A stretch of 64,000 bases of DNA from UBA1189 sp045660385 (GTDB taxonomy: Bacteria; Bacteroidota; Bacteroidia; Bacteroidales; Bacteroidaceae), in the NCBI GenBank assembly GCA_045660385.1, contig JAZRDT010000009.1:1-64000 (forward strand). The letters are read 5' to 3'. The notes beneath the pieces were generated by a model. That model saw only the letters and a list, made by a program, of their open reading frames with translations. It had not been told where the DNA came from and searched no databases. Shown piece by piece: positions 16,685 through 25,073 of the stretch (the stretch's first letter is position 1; every line of letters begins with the position of its first letter). A program made the translations under genes and the position numbers.

Positions 16685-18106
16685 ATGAAACACCGAAGTA
16701 TGATCTCTTACATGTCATATGTTGTGGCTCTTGTTGCAATTATAGCTTGTCAGCCAAAGATTCAATATGAGAGCATTCAAGTGGAAGCACCGTTCGACAT
16801 GCCACGGATAGATGTACCGATATTCCCTGCACGCGATTTTGATATCACTGCCTATGGAGCAGTTCCTTCGTCGGAAATCGTGTGTACTGACGCTATCGCT
16901 GAGGCTATAGCTGCCTGCCATAAAGCAGGTGGCGGACGCGTGGTCATACCCGCAGGAGAATGGCTTACAGGTCCCATTCATCTAAAGAGCAATGTCAATC
17001 TCTATCTCTCCGAAGGGGCTGTTGTGCGCTTTACTGATATTCCTGACCATTATCTCCCTGCGGTGCCCACTTCATGGGAAGGTATGGAGTGTTACAACTA
17101 TTCGCCTCTGGTGTATGCTTACGGGTGTGACAATGTTGCCATAACTGGTCAAGGTAAGCTATATCCGCATATGGGAGTGTGGCGCACATGGTTTAGTCGC
17201 CCTCAACCCCACATGGATGCATTGGCAGGCCTCTATCATCAGATGTCTAATGGCGTGCCTGTTGAGGAACGTCAGATGGCAGTAGGTGAGAATAATTTCC
17301 GCCCTCATCTTATCCATTTTAATCGATGCTCACATGTGCTGCTTGATGGTTTCAGTATTGAAAATAGTCCCTTTTGGACTATTCATCTTTATCTATGTGA
17401 TAACGGAGTGGCTCGCAATCTGAATGTCAAGGCTCATGGTCATAACAACGATGGTATCGACTTGGAAATGTCAAGTAATTTCCTTGTCGAAGATTGTATC
17501 TTTGATCAAGGTGATGATGCTGTGGTTATTAAGTCGGGACGAAATCACGATGCTTGGCGGATCAATACTCCATGTGAGAATATCGTAGTGCGTAACTGTA
17601 CCATTAAGGCTGGACACACCTTGCTGGGTATTGGTAGCGAGCTGGCAGGAGGCATACGCAATATCTATATGCACCACTGCGTGGCTCCTAGTACGGTGCA
17701 TCGTCTTTTCTTTGTGAAGACCAACCATCGTCGTGGCGCCTTTGTGGAGAATATTTATATGGATAGCATTCACACTGGTGGTACTCTACGTGTGGCTGAG
17801 ATAGATACCGATGTATTGTATCAGTGGCGCAATCTAGTGCCGACCTATAAGGATACGCTTACCCGTATAAGTGATATTTATCTTACGAATATCCGTTGCG
17901 ATTCGGCTAAGGCCATCTACGAGTTACGTGGCGATGCCCGCCTCCCAATCCGTGATGTTGTGATGGAGAATATTCAGGTCGATGTGGTAGCCGATACACT
18001 CAATAGTGCACAATATGTCGAAGGGCTTGTGATAAAAAATATCACTTATCGTCATCTCGACTCTGGAACCTTACCCCAACTTGACCAGTATCTCAATAAT
18101 AAATGA
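16685..18106 (+). CDS. GH28 polygalacturonase-like lipoprotein
   Basis: 473 residues, right-handed beta-helix. Lipoprotein signal with Cys22 in IIACQPK. Family catalytic motifs: NNDGIDLE (254-261) and GDDAVVIKSG (276-285), followed by the GHTLLGIGSE segment, the usual GH28 order. Expected to hydrolyse alpha-1,4-galacturonan or a rhamnogalacturonan in pectin, outside the cytoplasm. The gene follows the ABC ATPase by 28 nt and converges on lysO with only 20 nt between, with no visible terminator. There is no SusC/SusD pair nearby, so this is not a classical polysaccharide utilisation locus. Confidence 0.9.
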   Translation: MKHRSMISYMSYVVALVAIIACQPKIQYESIQVEAPFDMPRIDVPIFPARDFDITAYGAVPSSEIVCTDAIAEAIAACHKAGGGRVVIPAGEWLTGPIHLKSNVNLYLSEGAVVRFTDIPDHYLPAVPTSWEGMECYNYSPLVYAYGCDNVAITGQGKLYPHMGVWRTWFSRPQPHMDALAGLYHQMSNGVPVEERQMAVGENNFRPHLIHFNRCSHVLLDGFSIENSPFWTIHLYLCDNGVARNLNVKAHGHNNDGIDLEMSSNFLVEDCIFDQGDDAVVIKSGRNHDAWRINTPCENIVVRNCTIKAGHTLLGIGSELAGGIRNIYMHHCVAPSTVHRLFFVKTNHRRGAFVENIYMDSIHTGGTLRVAEIDTDVLYQWRNLVPTYKDTLTRISDIYLTNIRCDSAKAIYELRGDARLPIRDVVMENIQVDVVADTLNSAQYVEGLVIKNITYRHLDSGTLPQLDQYLNNK

Positions 18107-18126
18107 TTGGGGTATATCTGCATCTT

Positions 18127-19116
18127 TTATAGCGAACAGAATATCGGTACTAAAAACGGTACGCTGAGGTCGACAATCAGACCATGGAAGATGGCTATAG
18201 GTACAAACTGTGCGCCGCTGACACGTGATATGACGGGGAGTGTGGTATCGGCTGTAGTAGATCCGCCAATGCTGATTGGTGCCAGTGGACCGAACAGACG
18301 CATCAGTAATGGGGCGAAGAGTAGGGTTGTCACTTCGCGTAAAACATTATACATCAGCGCCACGGTACCTAACTCCACATTGCGCATCTCAGTAATGAGC
18401 ATACTCGATAGTGAATAGTAACCGAATCCCGAACTCACGGCCAACCATTCGGTCAGACTTCGATTGGTAGCTAATAACGCGGTGAGCAGTGCTCCTATCC
18501 ATGTGCATGCGATAGTGACGATGGGCATCAACATATACCTCTTCTTTATATGACGGAAGTTGCATAGTAACTCTTTATTCTGTCCGATGCCGAATCCTAC
18601 ACAGATCAACAATAAGCAAAGACTATAGCACGATGCCTGTTCGGGCAAATAGTTGTCGGCCCCAAAGTATCCCATCACACAGCCACCGGCAAAGCATATG
18701 AAGATGATGATGCTCTCATGCATCGTAGTCCACAAACCTCGTAGGTTGAATCGTCGTATGTCCCTTCGCTCTTCATTACGCACTTGTTGTTCATCTTTCG
18801 GTTGCATGCATCGCCACATGATCATGCTACCAATGCAACAGCATAGGGTTGTGAGTACCGTGATGAGCAGGGCCTCGACTCCAAGTTGCCCTAATGAACG
18901 GGTCAGAATCTCATTGCCACCTACCTCAATGCCGATGAAAAACAACATCATCCAGATTGAAAGTGTGAGCATGTGCCCCACCCAGCGTTGTGGCCATTGA
19001 CGCAACAGATAACCTACTGCTGCGCTTCCCCAAAGTATGAGCAATACGATAAGCATATACAATAATGTCCAAGTGGTTCTATGTTGCAAAGAAAGCCTTT
19101 TTTTGTCAAATGGCAA
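18127..19116 (-). CDS. lysO: LysO-type (DUF340) lysine exporter
   Basis: 329 residues, about eight membrane helices, with the LysO hallmarks GFGYYSLSSMLITE and GGSTTADTTLPVI near the C-terminus. In E. coli LysO exports lysine and is tied to lysine or toxic-analogue efflux. The start is uncertain: the first helix begins at Met21 (codon near 19056) and the 20 residues before it are basic and non-hydrophobic; the shorter form is as likely. A CAAAGAAA near 19085, one base off a minus-strand -7 box, would fit the short form. Diverges from the trpB2 leader. Confidence 0.82.
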   Translation of the reverse strand: MPFDKKRLSLQHRTTWTLLYMLIVLLILWGSAAVGYLLRQWPQRWVGHMLTLSIWMMLFFIGIEVGGNEILTRSLGQLGVEALLITVLTTLCCCIGSMIMWRCMQPKDEQQVRNEERRDIRRFNLRGLWTTMHESIIIFICFAGGCVMGYFGADNYLPEQASCYSLCLLLICVGFGIGQNKELLCNFRHIKKRYMLMPIVTIACTWIGALLTALLATNRSLTEWLAVSSGFGYYSLSSMLITEMRNVELGTVALMYNVLREVTTLLFAPLLMRLFGPLAPISIGGSTTADTTLPVISRVSGAQFVPIAIFHGLIVDLSVPFLVPIFCSL

Positions 19117-19247
19117 AATGAAGCTGGTATGTAAAGTTCCTTTTCTCTAAGGATATTAAAGTCAATGATCTTCTTCGCTTTTTTTTACGGATGTAACTTT
19201 TTGTGGAATATTTCTTTCATTTTGTTTGTTTGTAATGAAAAATACTA

Positions 19248-19255
19248 TAACTTTG
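19248..19255 (+). promoter_or_regulatory. Promoter of the trpB2 attenuator transcript
   Basis: TAACTTTG is an exact -7 element; TTTG at 19225-19228 lies exactly 19 nt upstream as -33. Transcription would begin about 19260, some 20 nt before the leader peptide. Confidence 0.8.
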
Positions 19256-19279
19256 TCGCGAAACAAGTGGAAACGCTAT

Positions 19280-19336
19280 ATGAAGGCATTGGTAAACCTA
19301 AATACGTATTGGTGGTGGCTCGTCAGAAGAGATTGA
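19280..19336 (+). CDS. Trp-rich leader peptide MKALVNLNTYWWWLVRRD
   Basis: 18 codons, ATG at 19280, TGA at 19334-19336. Codons 11-13 (19310-19318) are TGG TGG TGG. An 18-residue peptide with three consecutive Trp between a consensus promoter and a tryptophan synthase gene is the layout of a transcription attenuator leader. The stop codon overlaps the antiterminator segment 19335-19342, and the second and third Trp codons are part of a weak 1:2 hairpin (19315-19321 with 19335-19340). Too short for ordinary gene finding. There is no Shine-Dalgarno sequence, normal for this phylum. Confidence 0.85.
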   Translation: MKALVNLNTYWWWLVRRD

Positions 19337-19434
19337 GCACGGTTTTTTTACTGATGTATATATGATAAAGAATTAACAATAGGTAATATATGAATCCGGT
19401 GCTCGTAAGTTCAAGCATCGGATTCTTTAATTTT
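19315..19434 (+). promoter_or_regulatory. Trp attenuator: mutually exclusive antiterminator and terminator
   Basis: Terminator 3:4: GAATCCGGTGCT (19392-19403) pairs with AGCATCGGATTC (19414-19425), 12 bp with one G-U, loop of 10, then TTTAATTTT to 19434. Antiterminator 2:3: GAGCACGG (19335-19342) pairs with CCGGTGCTC (19396-19404), 8 bp with one bulged G, using up the 5' arm of the terminator. Pause hairpin 1:2: 19315-19321 with 19335-19340, 6 bp with one bulge, before a run of seven T (19343-19349). A ribosome stalled at the Trp codons would cover segment 1 and free segment 2; one at the stop codon would cover segment 2 and allow termination. Confidence 0.8.
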
Positions 19435-19443
19435 AGCATGGTT

Positions 19444-20811
19444 ATGAAGCAGAAGAAATTTTTCTTGTCAGAGAATGAGATTCCTACACAATGGTATAAC
19501 ATACAGGCTGATATGGTGAATAAGCCTATGCCTATGCTCAATCCAAAAACGGGTGAACCGGTGAAACCTGAGGATTTGTACGAGTTGTTTTCGCGTGAGG
19601 CGTCGAAGCAGGAACTCAACATGACGGATGCTTGGATCGATATCCCTGAGAAGGTGCGTGAGATGTATACATATTATCGTAGTACACCGCTTGTTCGTGC
19701 CTATGGATTGGAAAAGGCGTTGGGTACGCCTGCTCATATCTATTTCAAGAACGAGAGCGTGAGTCCCATTGGTTCGCACAAACTCAACTCGGCCCTTGCG
19801 CAGGCCTACTACTGCAAGGAGGAAGGTGTAACGAACATTACGACGGAAACGGGCGCTGGACAGTGGGGAGCGGCATTGTCGTATGCAGCTAAGGTGTTTG
19901 GCCTTGAAGCTGCGGTGTATCAGGTGAAGGTCTCGTATGAGCAAAAGCCTTACCGACGCAGTATTATGCAGACATTCGGGGCTCAGGTGACCCCGTCGCC
20001 TTCTATGTCGACACGTGCAGGTAAGGATATTCTTACGAAATATCCCAATCATCAGGGTTCGTTAGGTACGGCCATATCTGAGGCCGTGGAGTTGGCCCGG
20101 ATGACGCCTAACTGCAAATATACTTTAGGTTCTGTGATGGGACATGTAACACTGCATCAGACCGTGATTGGCTTGGAGGCTGAAAAACAGATGGCTATGG
20201 CAGGCGAATATCCCGATGTGGTGGTGGCTTGCTTTGGTGGTGGAAGTAACTTTGGTGGTTTGGCGTTTCCCTTCATGCGCCACAATATCAAGGATGGTAA
20301 GACAACACGTTTCGTAGCGGCCGAACCGGCTTCGTGTCCCAAACTCACGCGTGGAGAGTTTCATTACGACTATGGAGACGAATCAGGCTACACACCATTG
20401 ATTCCGATGTTTACGCTCGGACATAACTTCCGTCCTGCCAATATCCATGCCGGTGGCTTGCGTTACCATGGTGCTGGACTTGTGGTTTCGCAATTGCTCA
20501 AGGATGGTATGATGGAGGCTGTTGACATCGAGCAGATTGAATCGTTTGAGGCGGGCACACTGTTTGCCGCTGCTGAGGGAATCATTCCAGCTCCCGAGTC
20601 GTGCCATGCCATTGCAGCTACAATACGTGAGGCCAAGCGCTGCACTGAGACGGGTGAGGCCAAGACGATTCTTTTCTGTCTTTCGGGTCATGGACTCATT
20701 GATATGGCGGCATATGATCAATATTTGGCCGGCAATCTTATCAACAATAGTATCAGTGACGACACGATTGCTAAAAATATTGCAGAATTGAATGATAAGG
20801 TTTCCTATTAA
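19444..20811 (+). CDS. trpB2: TrpB2-type tryptophan synthase beta chain (TIGR01415)
   Basis: 455 residues from ATG 19444 (MKQKKFFLSENE); the frame is open upstream to 19390 but that part is the terminator hairpin. PLP Lys113 in GSHKLNSA, the ETGAGQWG loop with its Glu (135), and the PLP-phosphate loop GGGSN (265-269). It joins indole and serine to tryptophan. TrpB2 is the long variant, often free of TrpA; there is no trpA or other trp gene in the window. The Trp attenuator in front supports a real role in tryptophan supply rather than another amino acid. Confidence 0.92.
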   Translation: MKQKKFFLSENEIPTQWYNIQADMVNKPMPMLNPKTGEPVKPEDLYELFSREASKQELNMTDAWIDIPEKVREMYTYYRSTPLVRAYGLEKALGTPAHIYFKNESVSPIGSHKLNSALAQAYYCKEEGVTNITTETGAGQWGAALSYAAKVFGLEAAVYQVKVSYEQKPYRRSIMQTFGAQVTPSPSMSTRAGKDILTKYPNHQGSLGTAISEAVELARMTPNCKYTLGSVMGHVTLHQTVIGLEAEKQMAMAGEYPDVVVACFGGGSNFGGLAFPFMRHNIKDGKTTRFVAAEPASCPKLTRGEFHYDYGDESGYTPLIPMFTLGHNFRPANIHAGGLRYHGAGLVVSQLLKDGMMEAVDIEQIESFEAGTLFAAAEGIIPAPESCHAIAATIREAKRCTETGEAKTILFCLSGHGLIDMAAYDQYLAGNLINNSISDDTIAKNIAELNDKVSY

Positions 20812-20867
20812 ATAGACATTCACAGGAATCCTATGAGTGATTTTACTTATTTTTCGGGTTTATTTTG

Positions 20868-20875
20868 TACCTTTG
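20868..20875 (+). promoter_or_regulatory. Promoter (-7 box) of the porin-like gene
   Basis: TACCTTTG, exact -7 match, 35 nt before the ATG at 20910. Confidence 0.6.
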
Positions 20876-20909
20876 CACCGTTAAAACTGGATAAAGTAAA
20901 ACAAAATAT

Positions 20910-22151
20910 ATGAAGAAGATATTTATTTTTGGTATGTTGGCGCTGTGCTGCATGGGTAGCTATGCGCAAGATAAGGCTGTGAAGGCTGAGATTTATGGAT
21001 TTGTACGCAACTATTTTACATATGACTCTCGTAGTTGTGTACAATCAAACGAGGGCTTGTTCAATATGCTACCCAACGATGTGAACCCTGGTGTGAATGG
21101 CGATGATCTCAATGCTGTTCCTTCAGTCCGTTTCCTTTCAATGACCACACGCTTTGGCTTGAACGTAACAGGTCCCGAGATTTGGGGAGCCAAGTCGACT
21201 GCCAAGATTGAGTCAGACTTCTGCGGAGCCTCTTCGGGTACCGCCTTCAACCTACGCATCCGTCAGGCCTACACTAAGCTGGCTTGGGAGCATAGTGACA
21301 TCCTCGTGGGTCAGGCATGGCATCCGATGTCGGGGGATTTGATGCCCGAGGTGTTCAGCCTTGCTACAGGTGCGCCCTTCAACCCCTTCAACCGCTCACC
21401 CCAGGTGCGCTACAACTATACTCCTATCAAGGCACTTTCATTTACTGCTGCAGCTCTTTATCAGTACCAATATGGATCGGTCGGCCTTGATGGAAAGACC
21501 TCTAACACCTATTCACGTAATGCCCTCGTGCCCGAACTTTTTGTAGGAATGACAGCTAAGGGCGAACACCTCACAGGAGGATTCGGTGTGAATGCATCTA
21601 CTATTGCTCCTCGTGTGATTGCTGATGGTATGCGTGTTGATGAACGTCTAACAAGCTATTCTGCTATGGTATTCGGTTCGCTCAAGGTGGATTATCTCTC
21701 TGTGCGTGCTAAGGCAGTATATGGACAGAATACTTCTCACATGCAACAACCTACAGGCTTCGGTATTGTAGAGACATTTGACAATGGTGTTTGCAACTAT
21801 GAGTCAATGCAGCTCGGTTCGGCTTGGATAACCATGATGTATGGTAACAAACTTCGCTATGGCTTCTTTGCTGGTTGGATGAAAAACTATGGCTCTGCCG
21901 GAGAGGATTTTCAAAGTTGGGTAGTACGTAACAATACAGGTATGGATCAGGCCTATCGTTTCTCACCCATTGTTACATACAAGGTGCAAAATATGCAGGT
22001 TGGCCTCGAGTATGAACACACTTCTACGGCCTATGGCGATTATTTTGTACATCAGAATGATTATCCCCGACAGGTGACTAATGGTACCGTAACTAATACC
22101 CACTGGGTGGCAAACAACCGCGTTTGTGTAATGGTGAAGTATGACTTTTGA
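20910..22151 (+). CDS. Outer-membrane beta-barrel, porin-like protein
   Basis: 413 residues. Signal peptide MKKIFIFGMLALCCMGSYAQ, then alternating strands rich in Tyr, Phe and Gly, and the terminal Phe (VCVMVKYDF) typical of outer-membrane barrels inserted by the BAM complex. The N-terminal EIYGFVRNYFTYDSRS resembles the first strand of porins of the DcaP-like kind found in Bacteroidales. Substrate unknown. Own promoter; ftcD follows after a repeat-rich gap. Confidence 0.7.
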   Translation: MKKIFIFGMLALCCMGSYAQDKAVKAEIYGFVRNYFTYDSRSCVQSNEGLFNMLPNDVNPGVNGDDLNAVPSVRFLSMTTRFGLNVTGPEIWGAKSTAKIESDFCGASSGTAFNLRIRQAYTKLAWEHSDILVGQAWHPMSGDLMPEVFSLATGAPFNPFNRSPQVRYNYTPIKALSFTAAALYQYQYGSVGLDGKTSNTYSRNALVPELFVGMTAKGEHLTGGFGVNASTIAPRVIADGMRVDERLTSYSAMVFGSLKVDYLSVRAKAVYGQNTSHMQQPTGFGIVETFDNGVCNYESMQLGSAWITMMYGNKLRYGFFAGWMKNYGSAGEDFQSWVVRNNTGMDQAYRFSPIVTYKVQNMQVGLEYEHTSTAYGDYFVHQNDYPRQVTNGTVTNTHWVANNRVCVMVKYDF

Positions 22152-22233
22152 TAAATTCTGAATTGTGAATTCTGAATGCTATAGTCAACAATTGGGAACT
22201 GATAATTTTCAATTTTCAATTTTAAATTCTCAA
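22152..22233. repeat. AT-rich AATT-type repeat cluster before ftcD
   Basis: Units such as TTCTGAATTGTGAATTCTGA and TTTTCAATTTTCAATTTT follow one another. Similar blocks occur at 41503-41583, 57479-57597 and 58180-58244, always between genes. Here the block overlaps the annotated 5' end of ftcD. Confidence 0.6.
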
Positions 22234-23256
22234 TTGGTTGAGTGTGTCCCCAACTTTAGCGAGGGACGCGATATAGAGACCATCAACGCCATCGCCGATA
22301 CTATCCGTTCGGTCGATGGCGTTCGTGTATTGCACATTGACCGTGGCGAGGCTGCCAATCGTACTGTCATTACCTTTGTGGGACCTGCCGGGGCTGTCGT
22401 AGAGGCTGCCTTCCGCATGGTGAGGTGTGCGAGTGAACGCATTGATATGCGCACTCATCAGGGGGAACACCCTCGTATTGGTGCTACTGATGTACTTCCC
22501 CTTATTCCGTTGAAGAATATTACGTTGGAGGAGTGTGCGGCGCTGGCCCGTCGGTTGGCCGAGCGTATATACGAGGAGTTGGGTATTCCTACCTACTGCT
22601 ACGAGGCTGCTGCCTTTATCCCCGAGCATGCTAACCTTGCCGACTGTCGTCGTGGCGAATATGAGGGATTGAGAGAGAAGATGCTCGATCCTATGATGCG
22701 CCCTGACTTTGGATACGAATACACCGAGCAGACCGCTCGCTCGGGAGCTACGGTCGTGGGGGCACGTAACTTTCTGATTGCAATAAATTTCAATCTAAAT
22801 ACCACTTCACGCGAGATGGCTGTAGCCATTGCTGCTCGTGTAAGGGCCAGTGGTGAGGTGTGCCGTGATATAGACGGTAATGTGGTGCGTGACGAAGCGG
22901 GTAGGGCGGTGCGCCGCCCGGGACTATTGCGAGGATGCAAGGCCATCGGGTGGTACATCGAGGAGTTTGGTTGTGCGCAGGTGTCGATGAATATCAACGA
23001 CGTCAATCTCTGTCCCGTACATGCGGCCTATGAAGCGGTATGCTCGGTAGCACGTGAATTGGGTGTTGAGGTCACAGGAACGGAACTCATTGGTCTGATT
23101 CCCGAGGATTGTATGATAGCGGCGGGTAGGCACTTTGCTCAGAATTCTCAGCTCTGCGATGCTACACCGAACGAACTGATGGCTTTAGCTGTCAAGGCAA
23201 TGAATATGGATGACCTCTGTCCCTTCGATATAGAAACAAAGGTGTTGTCGGTGTAA
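22165..23256 (+). CDS. ftcD: Glutamate formimidoyltransferase
   Basis: 363 residues as drawn. Transfers the formimino group of N-formimino-glutamate to tetrahydrofolate, the last step of histidine breakdown. The family begins at VECVPNFSEGRD (residue 25); HQGEHPRIGATDVLP carries the active-site His and Arg. The first 24 residues are encoded by the AATT repeat block and show no family likeness, so translation may really start at TTG 22234. Relative to the usual 300-residue enzyme there is an insertion around VCRDIDGNVVRDEAGRAVRR. No hut genes are adjacent. Confidence 0.87.
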   Translation: MNSECYSQQLGTDNFQFSILNSQLVECVPNFSEGRDIETINAIADTIRSVDGVRVLHIDRGEAANRTVITFVGPAGAVVEAAFRMVRCASERIDMRTHQGEHPRIGATDVLPLIPLKNITLEECAALARRLAERIYEELGIPTYCYEAAAFIPEHANLADCRRGEYEGLREKMLDPMMRPDFGYEYTEQTARSGATVVGARNFLIAINFNLNTTSREMAVAIAARVRASGEVCRDIDGNVVRDEAGRAVRRPGLLRGCKAIGWYIEEFGCAQVSMNINDVNLCPVHAAYEAVCSVARELGVEVTGTELIGLIPEDCMIAAGRHFAQNSQLCDATPNELMALAVKAMNMDDLCPFDIETKVLSV

Positions 23257-23282
23257 AAACTGAACTTTAAAGAACTGCACCG

Positions 23283-23819
23283 TTACTCAGCTTGAGTAGT
23301 GTGGAGGATGATGCTAGTGGCGCCGAGCGTGATGATGGCACCCTCTTCGATACGTCGACGGTCTTTGGGACCCAACACCTCATTCATGACAAAGGTACCG
23401 GTGATGCTTTCATTATCGCGTATCGTATAGATGTAATTGTCATTCTTCCCGCGCTTCACGTTAATCACACAGTGACGACGGTCCATACTCGGGTCATTCG
23501 TCTCGATGGCAACATCTACTTCATCCCCTTTGTTGCGGCGGCCCACGATGTTGTCGCCTAAATGGAGCGGGTACTCTTGACGAAAGCCGAATACATTCTC
23601 AACGGCAACGATGGTACCTACACTTTCTGCTTGCTCTTCAGAGGATAAGTTACCCTTCGATTCTTCACGTTGCATGGCGCGTAGCTTGCTCACTCCGATA
23701 CGTATGCCAAACTGCTTTTTACAATTATCGCAAACGAATACCAATGATTGGCCATCGGTATATTTTGTTTCGTCGAATTGAATGAAATGGTCGCACTTCG
23801 GGCAACGTACTCTTTTCAT
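23283..23819 (-). CDS. Zinc-ribbon plus FHA domain protein
   Basis: 178 residues, cytoplasmic. Residues 1-40 form a zinc ribbon with CPKC and CDNC pairs (Cys5, 8, 30, 33), like the MJ0042 type. From about 80 to 175 there is an FHA domain with NIVGRR and MDRRHCVI, the phosphothreonine-binding core, and the NESITGTFVMNE turn. FHA domains read Ser/Thr phosphorylation, but no kinase is in the window. The gene follows the SPOR gene by 9 nt and is probably co-transcribed with it; it converges on ftcD. Confidence 0.82.
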   Translation of the reverse strand: MKRVRCPKCDHFIQFDETKYTDGQSLVFVCDNCKKQFGIRIGVSKLRAMQREESKGNLSSEEQAESVGTIVAVENVFGFRQEYPLHLGDNIVGRRNKGDEVDVAIETNDPSMDRRHCVINVKRGKNDNYIYTIRDNESITGTFVMNEVLGPKDRRRIEEGAIITLGATSIILHTTQAE

Positions 23820-23828
23820 AGGGTAGCT

Positions 23829-24971
23829 TTAGTTTGATACGGCGAGGAGCCATGCATTGGCAAAGGCTTCGTTCGTGCGAAGGACGCTGAGATAGCTGTT
23901 GGCCTCGTCTTTATTGTTGAATTGTGTGAGAGATATGCGTATACGGCCATCGCGCTCGACGAGTGACACGTTGGTATATCCTTGAGCTGTATATTTATTT
24001 ACAATCTCATCGGCGCCACGATGGTTAGGCAAACTTGCTACAATGATGTGGTAGCTTCGCGTACTCACGTTTTGTGGTGTAGGCGCTGCGTGCTGTTCTG
24101 CCTCAGGTGCAACTGTTACATTAGCAGCCTCTGTGGCCTCACTTTCAGTAGTGATGGCTTCTGCAACGGCAGTCTCGTAATTGATGCTTGATTCTATCTC
24201 GATTGCTGCAGGCTCTGTCGTGGTTGTGGTTGGTGCTTCTATGGTTGATGTAGAGTCAATGATAGTCGTGTTAGGCGTAATACCAACAGTTCCAGTCATT
24301 TCTTGTGTGATGGCAACGGATGTTTCCAGCACTGCCTCGCTATTGATTGTTTTTATTAATTGTAATGAGGCAATATCGGTGGCTGTCTTTTCGCCTATTG
24401 GTAACGATACCATCAGCAGGAGAAGGAGAACGGCCGCTGTTGACATCACTTGGCGCAAGATATGCTTGCTGATGTGAAGGTCAAATGTTTTCTCCGTTTG
24501 GGTGATGACACTTTGGGATTGTTCGGTCTTCTCGCTCATTGCTTGTAGTTGGCCGAGCTCTTGCATGAAGAACGAGCCGAGTCCGAAGTGTTTGGGCGAA
24601 CTGATACCCGCAGTTTCGGGAATGAACTGGATGGTCTGATAGATATCCTGCTTGATGAGTCCAATGCGAGGCAGTGTAACGCTTCCCTCCTCGTCCAGCG
24701 TGTCGCGCAACTCTTCGATAGCTACATCAATCATATAAGTTGCGCGCGCGTAGTCTACCTGATAGCTCTTCATATAGCTTTGTGCCAATAGGCCATCGTT
24801 CATGGTGATGGATGCATTAAAACTGATGTTGCGCGTTGGAGGGTAGTAAAGGTGCTCCTCACTTGCATAGTATGCAGGAACGGTATGTGCAATGAAACCA
24901 CCAAAGCCTGGTAGTATCACACAATCGTTGGTGCGCAACAAGAGGTCAATATGTCGAGCTAAATTTTTCAT
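23829..24971 (-). CDS. HU-CCDC81 / SPOR domain cell-envelope protein
   Basis: 380 residues from ATG at 24971 (MKNLARHIDLLLRTND); seven extra residues upstream are possible but lie on the promoter. The N-terminal part (1-135) is the HU-CCDC81 type pair (CVILPGFGGFIAH, NDGLLAQSYM). A single membrane helix follows (about 175-195, VLLLLLMVSLPIG), then a Ser/Thr/Ala/Glu-rich linker and a C-terminal SPOR domain (about 300-378) that binds denuded peptidoglycan at division sites. A cytoplasmic HU-like domain linked to a periplasmic SPOR domain is a characteristic Bacteroidetes architecture of unknown exact role. Confidence 0.82.
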   Translation of the reverse strand: MKNLARHIDLLLRTNDCVILPGFGGFIAHTVPAYYASEEHLYYPPTRNISFNASITMNDGLLAQSYMKSYQVDYARATYMIDVAIEELRDTLDEEGSVTLPRIGLIKQDIYQTIQFIPETAGISSPKHFGLGSFFMQELGQLQAMSEKTEQSQSVITQTEKTFDLHISKHILRQVMSTAAVLLLLLMVSLPIGEKTATDIASLQLIKTINSEAVLETSVAITQEMTGTVGITPNTTIIDSTSTIEAPTTTTTEPAAIEIESSINYETAVAEAITTESEATEAANVTVAPEAEQHAAPTPQNVSTRSYHIIVASLPNHRGADEIVNKYTAQGYTNVSLVERDGRIRISLTQFNNKDEANSYLSVLRTNEAFANAWLLAVSN

Positions 24972-24978
24972 TTTGCTA

Positions 24979-24986
24979 CAAAGATA
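24979..24986 (-). promoter_or_regulatory. Promoter (-7 box) of the SPOR gene
   Basis: TATCTTTG on the minus strand, ending 8 nt before the start codon, so the leader is at most a few bases. Confidence 0.6.
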
Positions 24987-25046
24987 GTGCAAGGCGAGCG
25001 AAAACGCAAATTTATTTGCAGTTTTCCGAGCCGCGACCTATCTTCG
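24979..25046. repeat. Palindromic element with promoter boxes at its ends
   Basis: 68 nt, imperfect inverted repeat: the left arm begins CAAAGATAGTGCAAGGCG, the centre is CGCAAATTTATTTGCAG, the right arm ends CCGCGACCTATCTTCG. The left end is an exact minus-strand -7 box (24979-24986) 8 nt before the SPOR gene start; the right end is a one-off plus-strand version. From memory, elements of this look recur between genes in Prevotella-type genomes. Confidence 0.6.
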
Positions 25047-25073
25047 AACTGTATAGCAGGCTAAAGCCGCTCC

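Noticed and set aside
19165..19365. 66-codon open frame over the trpB2 leader in another frame
   Set aside because: Its ATG lies upstream of the transcription start predicted by the promoter at 19248-19255, and it has no domain; the 18-codon Trp leader is the better reading.
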